Source of the DNA: Leishmania mexicana MHOM/GT/2001/U1103
Lineage: Eukaryota; Euglenozoa; Kinetoplastea; Trypanosomatida; Trypanosomatidae
Reading direction: 5' to 3'
NCBI RefSeq assembly: GCF_000234665.1
Contig: NC_018324.1
Location: forward strand, 2,860,944-2,924,943
DNA length: 64,000 bases
The translations under genes and the position numbers were made by a program. The notes beneath the pieces are model-generated. The model saw only the letters and a program-made list of their open reading frames with translations, was not told where the DNA came from and made no database searches. Of this stretch, positions 42,000 to 52,223 are shown one piece after another. Numbering within the stretch: the first letter of the stretch is position 1; every line of letters begins with the position of its first letter.

Positions 42000-44945
42000 A
42001 TGGGCGCTACCCCGTCACGTGAGGCGAAGCCGACCATTCGGTCACTGCGCTACGGCAACCACGAAATCGGTCTTATCCCGATCACTCGCGCCTACTTTAA
42101 CGACCAAAACCCGCAACTGCGGCAGCAGTTCATTCGTGTTCGAAATGACCCTAACGTGCGCTATAGCCATACACGCCCTCGCGGCTTCAGCATGGCAGAA
42201 GTGCCTCCTGCCAACTATACTGAGGCAGACCTTGAAGCTTTTCTCAGCACGGTCGAGCGCTCTCTGTTTGACACGAACGAGGAGATGCTCGACGCCGGTG
42301 CACTGCAGACGCCAACAATCAGCATGGCGCACCTCCAGCACCTCATGCAGTGCGACGGGGAGGTAGACGTGTACGACCCAACGCTGGAAAAGGAGGTGGA
42401 GGGGAGCGATAAGAGCAGCCAGCCACCCACTTCCGTCGAGCCGTTCTTCCTCGGCGCTATCGGCACGCCATCGTTGCCGCCCCACAATAGAGTCAACAGT
42501 GGCCACGCGACAAGCCCGCAGAACCCGTACCCGGCGCGTGAGACAACGAGCTGGCTGCGTTCTACGTCCCTGTCCCTGCGCGCCTCCTCGTCGGACGAGG
42601 CCGGCAACAGCCCCGCCCACTCGACGTCAGCCGTGTCTGCCACTCTATCTCTCAACGCTACCGCGTCGCACATGCTGCTGCCTCCGACTACGCCGACGGC
42701 GCCGCCGCAGGATGAGAAGACGTTGAAGATGCCGAGCGCCGAGGACTGTGCAACCGACTGGTTCCTCAGGCTCAAGGGCTTCCTCCAGGCGCACCACCGC
42801 CACGCGGACGAGTCCTGCAGCCCCAGTGACAGTGACACTCACCACCGCCATGAGCAGTCGCCGTGTCCGTCCCAGTTCTTCAAGTCCGAGGAGTATATGC
42901 GCTTCAAGCGTGCCGTGCAGCCCGTGCCATGCGCGGTGTTGTTCATCTACGTGAGCAACCGCGAGGAGCACGACTGTTTCACGTTCCAGGGCCACCGCGT
43001 GAACGTCATCGGAAGCTTTGACATGCGCAGTCACGACGATGACCGCGACACCTTCACACCAACGCTTCAGATCCGAAAGGCTATCCTCAAGGCCGCCGGC
43101 GACCGCACGCTTGAGCGCGTGCTCGCGCTATCGACGAAATACTACCTGGACAGCTTCACCGAGATTGTCCTTCAGCAGCTGCAGCGACGCCCTGTTGCGG
43201 AGCTGTTGGCGGGCCTTGGCGAGGAGGCGCGAAACCTGCTGTGCGAGCTGCCCACCAGCCCCCTCGTTGGCGGTACTGACGGCGGCTCGTCCATGTACGA
43301 CCCCGTTTCGGTTGCGCGGGCGCTCTTCTACGAGCGCATCACAAAACTGCCGCTGGTCGTGTCGTCCCCCTTCAACAACTACCCTGCTCTCAAGTTCATC
43401 TACGACTTCACCTCCCTCACGCACAGCATCGAGAACAGCCAGTTCGTCCGCTCAGGCGACCTGCGGCTGTGCACGTACGACCGTGAGAAGGGGGAGCGCG
43501 GCATCGTCTTTCTATTCCACGGCCGCGCGCTAGCGCTTACCTGGCTGTGGGCAACCACACAGACGCAGACGTCCACGGTCCGTGAGTCGTGGACGCAGTA
43601 CACACTGTGCGAGCATACCCAGTCCCGCGAGCGGCGCGTGCAGCACTGGCTGGCCACGGATCCACGGGCTAAGACGCTGCTCGGGGACTCGGCTATCACG
43701 ACGTGCTTTGAGCAGCACCTCGGGCACCTCCACAGCGAGATCGTGCGCGCGCGCAGCACCCCGACGGACGATGCAACCTCGTGGTCTGATGTGCAGGAGT
43801 ACAGTCACGACATGAAGCTGTACCGCATCTTTCTTTCCCCGCTCTGCGGGCCGCTGCTCACGACGGTCAAGACGGCGAAGCCGGAGAAGGTGAAGGAGCG
43901 CGGCAGCGTCAAGAAGGCGTCGACTCCCAGCTCTACACCAAGCACCGCAGACGGCGGCAATGCATCGACGGGCTCTCGCGGCAGAACCACGTCGGATCTG
44001 CGGTTGATGATGATGTCGCCACCAGGGAATGCTTTGCCCGCGAACAACCGCAGCTGCGTGCAGGCACACGGCAAGAAGTCCCCGAACAGCCCACTGAAGG
44101 GCCTCAGCACGTCTGAGAGGACCCCGTCCACCTCGAACTTCTCCACCAGCGCCGCAACTCTAGGCGGTGGCAGCAGCAGCAGCAGCGCTCCGCTCGGCAT
44201 GAGCAGCACCGCCAACAGCACCTTCCTGCACGCGCCCCAACACGCTCCTTCGTCCCTCAACGGCGACGGCGCGACGCGGATGACAATGCCAAGCAGTTTC
44301 ATGGTGCCTGCTCCCTTTACTAGCCAGGCGGCTCCGATTTCCGGCATGCATGGGCCGATGCCTATCTATTTCACCGACCCGCTGCAGCAACCGCAGCTGC
44401 AGCCTCCGTCGATGATGCCGCCGAGCAACTCGCCGCAGCCGTCACAGTCGATGGTGACGTCGCCGAGCCAGCCACCCACAGCGGTCTCCACCGCATATGT
44501 TATTCAGGTATCCAGTAACGGTGTGCAGACGCTGATGCCCATCACATTTGCGCCGACCCCGAGCTCAGCCATTCCAAGCGTGAGTTTCTTCCAGGCAGAC
44601 AGCTCGAAGACGAGCAACGCGAACGCGCCGAACGCGGGAGCGTCCGTGCTCGGCGGTGCCTCCTCCCCATACCCGCATCCAGCTCACAACCTCGACGGCG
44701 CCACTGCCATGCCGTACCCAAATATGATGGTCACCTTTGCCACCGGATACGGCGGCGCCCCAATGGCCACCATGCCCTATCAGATGGCTCCGCTGCACTC
44801 GACGTCACCGATGCTTGCGACAATGCACCAAGCGCCGGCACAACTTGTGAGCGACTCCACTGCGTGCTTGGCCACACCCAAAGCCTACATCCCCGTTGGC
44901 TACTTCAGCACGTCTGTGCCCGGGCCCGCTTCTATGCCGCATTGA
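42000..44945 (+). CDS. Putatively myristoylated protein with disordered tail, paralog 2 of 3
   Basis: The protein has 981 residues. M-G-A-T-P-S fits N-myristoylation. Residues 20-35 (N-H-E-I-G-L-I-P-I-T-R-A-Y-F-N-D) are shared with the other two. Residues 72-98 contain Y-T-E-A-D-L, F-L and L-F-D-T-N. P-V-P-C-A lies at 308-312. The helix A-I-L-K-A-A-G-D-R-T-L-E-R-V-L is at 361-375, N-N-Y-P-A-L-K-F-I near 459-467, and E-R-G-I-V-F-L-F-H-G-R-A-L near 499-511. The globular part ends near residue 620. The tail is Ser/Pro/Met-rich and includes A-Y-V-I-Q-V-S-S-N-G near 832-841. No catalytic motif, transmembrane segment or RNA-binding domain is visible. ATG 42000 is chosen; upstream in-frame sequence is 52 codons of TG-repeat translation without an ATG. 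Membrane association by lipid is inferred from the N-terminus. Confidence 0.87.
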   Translation: MGATPSREAKPTIRSLRYGNHEIGLIPITRAYFNDQNPQLRQQFIRVRNDPNVRYSHTRPRGFSMAEVPPANYTEADLEAFLSTVERSLFDTNEEMLDAGALQTPTISMAHLQHLMQCDGEVDVYDPTLEKEVEGSDKSSQPPTSVEPFFLGAIGTPSLPPHNRVNSGHATSPQNPYPARETTSWLRSTSLSLRASSSDEAGNSPAHSTSAVSATLSLNATASHMLLPPTTPTAPPQDEKTLKMPSAEDCATDWFLRLKGFLQAHHRHADESCSPSDSDTHHRHEQSPCPSQFFKSEEYMRFKRAVQPVPCAVLFIYVSNREEHDCFTFQGHRVNVIGSFDMRSHDDDRDTFTPTLQIRKAILKAAGDRTLERVLALSTKYYLDSFTEIVLQQLQRRPVAELLAGLGEEARNLLCELPTSPLVGGTDGGSSMYDPVSVARALFYERITKLPLVVSSPFNNYPALKFIYDFTSLTHSIENSQFVRSGDLRLCTYDREKGERGIVFLFHGRALALTWLWATTQTQTSTVRESWTQYTLCEHTQSRERRVQHWLATDPRAKTLLGDSAITTCFEQHLGHLHSEIVRARSTPTDDATSWSDVQEYSHDMKLYRIFLSPLCGPLLTTVKTAKPEKVKERGSVKKASTPSSTPSTADGGNASTGSRGRTTSDLRLMMMSPPGNALPANNRSCVQAHGKKSPNSPLKGLSTSERTPSTSNFSTSAATLGGGSSSSSAPLGMSSTANSTFLHAPQHAPSSLNGDGATRMTMPSSFMVPAPFTSQAAPISGMHGPMPIYFTDPLQQPQLQPPSMMPPSNSPQPSQSMVTSPSQPPTAVSTAYVIQVSSNGVQTLMPITFAPTPSSAIPSVSFFQADSSKTSNANAPNAGASVLGGASSPYPHPAHNLDGATAMPYPNMMVTFATGYGGAPMATMPYQMAPLHSTSPMLATMHQAPAQLVSDSTACLATPKAYIPVGYFSTSVPGPASMPH

Positions 44946-47900
44946 GAAGCGCACCTCACCCACAGAGACACTAGAGCGTTGGAAAAGTGGCGTGCTTCTC
45001 GTACACGCGCACAACAGTTTATGGCAGCACAGACGCAAGCGGTAAACAGCGGTGAGGTGGTGCGACGTCCTCTCCTCCGCTCGCTTCCACATAGAAAAAC
45101 GACAAGGATGTATCCTAAGCTTCAGCAAGAGCATAGGCTGGAGTCTTGGCAAGTGTATGTGTACGTAGGGAGAAGAAGGCGGGGGAGTGGGGCACCCACC
45201 CACCCACTCGCTTCCCTGCCGTTGGTTTCTTGCAACCACCTGGCGTTCTTTTTATTCCTTTGTGCGACGATGTATGTATATGAAGAAAAACAACAACGGC
45301 ATTGCTCAGCTTCTTCTGTTGTCTATTTCGTTGCTCTGCTTTTGGGCTCTGCCTGTCTTTGTCTGTGTGTCTGTGGCTTCATTTTGATGTGTATTGCTTT
45401 CTCCTCTCCAATTCCCTCGTCCCTCTCCCCTCCCCTCCCTCCATCACACACACGCGCGTTCTCTGGTCGCGCCTTCTTTTGATTGTTTGTTCTTTTACTT
45501 GATGAGTAAGTCAATCAATGCTTCCCCCGACCCTTCCCCCTTCTCTTCCGCTTTTCTTTTTATTTGGACTTCGCGCTCGACTTTCTCCCCCCCCCCTCCC
45601 CCTCCCTCCCTTGGTGCGTTCAATCACTTGTTTCCGTGCATGTTGTTCGTGTGCTCTTCCTCCGTTCACTTCGGCAGCCACCTCTTTTTTTCTCTCTCTC
45701 CCTTCTCTCGTCATCTCGGCACGCGCGTCCTCGCGTGTCCACACGTTCTCCTACTTTATTTTATTTGATTGCGGTGTGGTTGGCTGGCTTCCTCTCTCTG
45801 CCGCTGTGTGTGTGTGTGTGCGTCGATTGCGCGTTCTTCGTTTTACCGTCACTTTACACACACACGCGTGCACTCTTTCCCTCTTCCGCCTCTTTTTCTT
45901 AGGCGTTTCTTGTTTGTTTGTTTTTTGTTTGGACGCGTGCCTCTCCTCTTCTTTTATCTTTAGTTTACGTGATCTCTTCTCCTGCGTTCTTGGCGTGTGT
46001 TGGCGCCCTTTTTTTCTCACGGTCTCGGTCTTTATGCGCTCTCGCTCCTTGATCGTTTCGTTTTATGCGTGTGTGTGTGTGTGTGTGGACTTACTTCTCG
46101 TGTATTGCTCACCGTGTTTCTTTCTCTGCCTCTCCCTCCGGCAGATCTTCGCGCTTTTCCTCTCTTCAGCCCTCTTCCCATTTGTGGGTGTGGGTGTGTG
46201 TGACGGTGAGTAAGTGCGATTGGGGGTGAAGGAGGGAGGAGGCGGTCGTTGTTGGTACTGTCTGCCCAACGGAGCTTTCCTTTTTTTTGTCGCTTGGCTC
46301 TCCTCCTCATCCCTTTTCCTTTTGTATTCCTTCTCCTGTGTGCGCTAGCAGGTGGACGGGTGAGAATGGGTACACCTGCCGCAGGGTATCTCATCTCCAG
46401 CACCGCCACACACAATCTCCCCCTTCTATTCACCGTTCTGTGTGTTCGTGTGTCTATCACATTGAGACTCACAGACACAGAGGCATATGCTCTGTCACAT
46501 GCGGGGACTTCTAATGTCCCACGAGGGCAGGCAAAGCTCACTGCGCTTTCTTTTTCATTTATTTATGTGTGCGTGTGTGTGTGTGAACGCTAGAAGGGGA
46601 CGGACGTCACGATGTTCTCGTTTTCTTTTCTTTCTCCGGCTTACCCGCAAACCCCTCTGCAAATTCTCTCCTCGGTTTCCGAAGACACTCCTCACGTGCG
46701 CGCAATGCTGTGGCGTTGCTCTTTGAGCATGTGTCTTCGTCCAGTGTGTTTCATGTTTCTCCCTCTCTCTCTCGTACGTACCACTGCGCTCCCCCTCTTC
46801 CTATTCTCCCGCGGTCGACACAACACGCGTTTACATGGTGTATGCGAGTGGGGGGAAGGGAATCACGCATGTGCACCGTTTCTTCGCTGTCCTCTGTTTG
46901 TTTGTGTCTCTTTGTTTTTTCGTTGGTGCCTTGTGCTGCATACCAGCATAACCCCCCCCCCTCTCCTTCAGCAATGCCCTCCCCCACACACTCACCCCCA
47001 CACCCACATCACACACACACGGACAGACAGACACAGCCTCTTTCGCTGTCGAGCAGTGCCTCTCCTACCTTCCTCCTCCTTGTTTTTTTGTTCTGAGCCG
47101 CAATCCTCTTCCGCTGTGGCGCATCTTCCAGTGTTTTTCGCGCTTTGTCTGCCTTCATAATCCACCGATACGTCTTTGGTTTGTTTTTCCGCATGTTTCT
47201 TTGGTTTTCTCTGTGCGTTGAACCGTCGCCCCCGCTTTTTTTTTTGAAGGGAAGGGGGTTTGTTGTCGCCGATGTCGTTTATTGTCTCGTGTGCTTCAAT
47301 GGTCCCCTCCCCACTAGCACGCCAAGATCCGCCTCTCGTTCTCCTTTATTTCCTTCCTCTCGTCTCCGTACAGAGAGCGTCCCATATGCATGCGGATCGA
47401 GATTCACTGTGCGCGCGTGCGTGCGTTTGACTTCTCGGTTTGGATGTAGACTGTGGCACGTTCGGCCCGTATATACGTGTCTACATTTATACGCGCCTAA
47501 AACAGGGAAGTGATCTCGAGTCTTTTTTCCACCCACACCTTCCGCCGTCCCCCACACACCTTCTCTCCCCCCTCCCCTTCGCCCACCAATCTTTCAGAGC
47601 CATGTGCGCAGAGGCAAACACGAAAACGCACACGTCCTAAGTGGCATGTCAGTTGGCCTCCTTCACTGTATGCGTTGCCTTCTTTGTGTGCGTACGTGTC
47701 CTCCTTGTTACTCCTACCCTTTCGTTGTGCGTTTCTTTATACTTTACAAGCAAAAGAATTTTTTTCTCTTCGCGCTGGTGCACTGTGGCACCCGCGTGTT
47801 CTCCTCCTATTACGTATCATTGCTAACACCACCAACACCACCCTCCCTCTTCTTCCGTCGGTCCGTCTGCTCTCCAGGGTGCGAAAAGACGAATTCATGG

Positions 47901-48206
47901 GGGGTTGTTTGCTTTGTCCTCTCTATCGTGCGGACCTGGCCACCGCTTCTCAGCCGCCAGGCGGGCATCCCCCACCCACCCCCCGAAATCGCGGTGCGCG
48001 ATGCGGCACGCCACGACGAGAGGTACTCGGCGGCAACCGTCCCACACCAATGAGCAAGGACCCTGAGCTCACGGAGCGACAAGAGTCCATCCTCGCCCAG
48101 CTCCATGTGAGTCGCATGGAGTGCGGATGGTGCGCTGGCGGCTCCTCCACTAGCATTGTGGTACCCCCGCCCCCGCCTGCTTCTGCTATGAGAGCGTCCG
48201 ACCTGG

Positions 48207-48391
48207 CGCTGCGCCGAAGACGCTACGCGAGATTCGCGGATCGCTCGAGGCTCAGAGCACACCTCATGTTACGCTGCGAGGGCCTCCCCCGTTTGGTGTC
48301 TGCGGCTGCCCCCTGCGCCCCCTTCGGAATGGCAGGCTGCGAGCCCTTTGTGCCCAGGCACATGCGGGCAAGCTGTCCAGACATGCCCCCA
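48207..48391 (+). repeat. 185-bp direct repeat, copy 1 (left of gap)
   Basis: Identical base for base to 48497-48681, the copy on the other side of the N gap, at an offset of 290. The repeat ends exactly at the gap edge, which suggests unmerged overlapping contigs. Confidence 0.97.
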
Positions 48392-48491
48392 NNNNNNNNN
48401 NNNNNNNNNNNNNNNNNNNNNNNNNNNNNNNNNNNNNNNNNNNNNNNNNNNNNNNNNNNNNNNNNNNNNNNNNNNNNNNNNNNNNNNNNNN
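48392..48491. other. Assembly gap, 100 N, inside the retroposon-like island
   Basis: Exactly 100 N. Because both flanks carry the same 185 bases, the gap may be zero or negative in length. Confidence 0.99.
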
Positions 48492-48496
48492 ACATC

Positions 48497-48681
48497 CGCT
48501 GCGCCGAAGACGCTACGCGAGATTCGCGGATCGCTCGAGGCTCAGAGCACACCTCATGTTACGCTGCGAGGGCCTCCCCCGTTTGGTGTCTGCGGCTGCC
48601 CCCTGCGCCCCCTTCGGAATGGCAGGCTGCGAGCCCTTTGTGCCCAGGCACATGCGGGCAAGCTGTCCAGACATGCCCCCA
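48497..48681 (+). repeat. 185-bp direct repeat, copy 2 (right of gap)
   Basis: A perfect copy of 48207-48391. It begins five bases after the gap and continues into unique sequence. Confidence 0.97.
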
Positions 48682-51600
48682 TGGCATCGACGGAAATGGA
48701 ATATAATAGCAGCAACCCCCCGCCCCCAGCCAACAACGCCGTCCTGACGCCGTGCCCAGGGTGCAAGAGTGCGAGCGCTGTGCGCACGCGTTGCCAGGTG
48801 CAGCTGGCATGGCGTATGGCATCCGAGCAGTGCAGCGCGAGGCTGGCAGCGCACGAGTGACGGACGAGAAAGGTGCGGAGAGACTCAATGCCGACCAGCC
48901 CCACAGTGCATGCGCGCGAAGCATGCGGCATCCTCTCCATGTGACTGGGTGGGCTGATGAGGCGCAGATGCCGGAGGCATGACGCCAGCACCGCGAGTTG
49001 CACCATCGAGTCCTCCCCCGGCCCACATGTGTGGCGAGTGCCTGCATCATATTATGCAATGCCGCGGCTTGCAGCGACTCGGGAAGAGGCACGGCGTGCC
49101 GGCCGGGTGCAGGGCCTCAGCGAGGGCCCTGGCCTGAGGCTGGCCAACTTCGTCCCCGACCTCATCGAGCATGCGCCTAGACCCATCCCCTACCACCCGC
49201 GCGGCAGGCGCCACCGCCACCGCCCTCCAGCAGGACCCTGGACGCGGCCCGCACAGGTCCGGGCATGCCGTCCACGCAAGGCCGCCTGGCGCCGGTCGTG
49301 CAGCACGTACCTGACGAGGGGCCGAGGGGGGAGAGGGCGAGCCCGCGCGACGCACGGCCCCGATCCGACGGCAGGACGGTTCGTTCTGGCGGGCCGGGGA
49401 TGGAGCCGTGGTGCAACAGGCCCAGGTGAGCGGTGGTTGCCTGCATCTGTCGGCTGACGTGTACGTGGTGGAACGGACGCGTGGGAAGATATAGTGAAAC
49501 GCGAAAAAAAAGGATGTTGTGTGTACGTGCGCATGTGTGTGTGCGTGTCTTCACGTTGAGCAGATGGTTTTTTTGTTGTTTTGTTGTTCGTTGATGAACA
49601 TGTACATGCATCTGCATTTATTAAGCGCTCGTGCCTCCTCCTCTCTCTCCCTCTCACTTTGTTCCTGTATGCAAATTGCACACAAAGTAATATGTGTGTG
49701 CATGTCTGTGTGCGTTTTTCTTTCGTTCGCCCGATCTGTGTTGTTTTCCTTTTTGTTCGGGGGCCCATCATAATCTCCGTCTTCGTTGTCCCCCCCCCCA
49801 CCCCTCCCTTCTTCCCGTTTTTCCTTTCCCTTTCCTTTGGTCGTCTGTATTGATGTATATGTGTGTTTAAAGGACACGACGTGGTTCACGCGTCTCATGT
49901 CTGCGCCCTTTTGGGCTCTTCACCCTACCCCCTTCCCTCCTCCTCCCCTCTCTTCCTCTCCACCACCACCACCCTCTCTCTTACTCTTTTTCCTCCTCGT
50001 CCACCTCTCTCGAGCGCGCTCTCTGTGTGTTGCTCTCTCCTCCTCGTGCTGCTCGCTCTTTTTTTTGTTTTCGTTCTTTCCGTTTTCCCTATTGCTCATG
50101 GTGTGCCTCTGTTTGGCGTCATTGCGCGTATGTGTACCCGCCTGTGTGTGTGGATGTATTTGGAGTCCTCCCTACCCCCCCTCCTCCTCCTCACCTTCAA
50201 TGCTCTCCCCTCCCCTCTGCTCCCCCTTCCTCTCTCTCTCGCCTCGCCACCACTTCTCTTGTCGTTCTTGCCTCTCTCTTTCAGAACAACAAGTTCCGTG
50301 CGATGTGTGTGTGCTTTTTTTTTTGGCGTACGCGTGCGTGGTGGGGGAAGGTTTGCTTGGTTGCGCTGGAGGTCGCGACGGGGTTACGACCTACGCTGAG
50401 GACTTCTAATCAGTCAAAGCAGTCGGGCACAGGTGCCATCACAGATCATCACTGCCGCCTCTCTTACGTTTTATTTTTGTCGTCGCTCGCCCATGCGCGT
50501 GTGTGCGCATGTGGTGTGTGCTCGTGCATGAGCGAGACCGAGTGCGTATCACAAGTACGTTCTCCCCCCCCATCACCGCAACACACGTGCGTCTCTCTTG
50601 TTCTCCTCACCATGTAGGCACCCCCTCTCTCTCTTTGAGAGGGATAGGCAACTTGACCACACACACACAAAAGAAAAAGCCTGAAGAGGAAAACAAAAAC
50701 GAGAGGGACGGGTTGCTGCTCTGTTATGGCAGCTTAACGCACCGCCGCGCTTGTTATATGAGTGTACATGGATGTATCTCTGTGCATCTTAGTTGAAGAA
50801 GCCCTCACCTGGAGTTTATGCAAGCATCGAGAACTTAAGTAGACATTGAAACCCCGACTCGCTCCCCTTCCAAGGCATACGAAAAGAATCTCGGCGTGTT
50901 GCAAGAAATGTGCGATCGTGCACTGCTTTGGTCGGTCTCTCTCCCTACCCCCCCCCTCCCCAACACTACACACACACACACAGGCACACACACAGCTTTA
51001 TTGGTTGTCTTTGTGATGTGCGTACCTCCACGAGGTTCTGTACTTGTTGCATGAGTATATTAACTCCCCCCTTCGTGATCTGCCTCTTCTCTATCACCAT
51101 TCGTTCGTCTTGTGTACCAGCTACTAACTCCTTTTCTTTTTTTTCTCCTTCCCCCCCCCGCTCCTGTTTCTGTCGAGGTTCAGTCTGCCAGCCTCTTCCT
51201 GCTCGCCTTTCTCTCTCTCGGACTGTCTTGCCGCCCCTTCCCTCCCTCTGGATGATCGACTCATCCCTTCCCTCGAGTCTTTTCCTGACTCCATCTTGTT
51301 TGGGCTTCTCCTTTCTCCCCCTGCCTGTGGTCCACCTTGTGTGCACCTTTGTTTCTGCTTACGCGTGCGTGCGTGCGTGTGTGTGTGTGTGTTGGTCCGT
51401 GCGTCTTGCTCTCCTCCCATCCTTCTTTAGCGTCGACGTCGTGCAGCATATACCGAAACAAACAACAACAAAAAAGTTGGGAGAGCATGCGATGCTATCG
51501 AATGATGGGCGTCTTTTCCTTGTCCTTCCTGGTGTTAGGACTGTGTTGCAGTTGTGCGGAGAGAGCGAGAGAGCAAGATCGATGCGGAAGAGACAGCTAG

Positions 51601-52181
51601 CTGCACACGGACGGTGGGGAGAGGGGGGAACAGCAGATTCGAGGGCAAACAGCACACACAAACACACGTCTGTGCACACCTCCCGTCTGCAAGCAGAAAC
51701 CGACACGTCTTTTGTTTGTTTTTTCGCTTTCCTTTCTGCCCTTGCAGGCAAAGAAAAAGCACTTCTCTGTCCCCTCCCCCTCTAGCCCGTCCTCTTTTGC
51801 TTTACCGGCCGGCCGCCCGCCCCCTCCCCCAACAGCCTCGCATGTTCGTACTCGTTGAACAATCTCTGCGAGTGCCCCCTCTCTCTCTTCTCCCCCACCC
51901 ACCCACCCATCCCCGGTACTCTTTGCTCTCTGTGGTTCGTCTCAACCACCTTCCCATTATTTTTGTGTTTGTGTCGATCTCTTTCCTCTTCCCCCAACGA
52001 TGCTCTTCCGCTTTCTCTCTCTCACGCTCTTCCCTCCTCCCTCCGCATCTCCCTCATGGCACCCCTACGCCATGCCGTGGACCTCCCCCCCCCCTCTCTC
52101 TCTCCTCCATTGTATCTCCATCTCATCTTGTCTACTCTCATCGTGTCACCCTGAGTTACGCGTGTCTGTGTGTGTGGTTGT

Positions 52182-52183
<2 letters not shown>

Positions 52184-52222
<39 letters not shown>
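52184..52222 (+). repeat. (GT)n repeat, about 19 units
   Basis: This is a perfect alternating GT run of 39 bases, among the longest TG runs in the window. Confidence 0.93.

Positions 52223-52223
<1 letters not shown>

Larger units (their letters stand above)
47885..49470 (+). mobile_element. Degenerate non-LTR retroposon-like island (DIRE/ingi-type candidate)
   Basis: About 1.6 kb of GC-rich, compositionally balanced DNA is embedded in pyrimidine/TG-rich spacer. One frame (about 48051-48391) reads like a broken gene. It contains E-C-G-W-C and then F-A-D-R-S-R-L-R-A-H-L-M-L-R-C, which has the F-x5-L-x2-H-x4-C spacing of a C2H2/C2HC finger. Such fingers occur near the C-terminus of trypanosomatid ingi/L1Tc-type elements, whose decayed copies in Leishmania are called DIREs. 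Other fragments, including C-P-G-C near 48757, fall in different frames, as expected for decay. No reverse transcriptase motif or poly(A) end was found, and an N gap interrupts it. An unrelated pseudogene is possible. Confidence 0.4.

Noticed and set aside
47510..48706. 398-codon frame spanning the N gap
   Set aside because: It reads through 100 unknown bases and a probably false duplication, so the joined frame has no meaning. Only the fragment left of the gap is considered, as retroposon-like.
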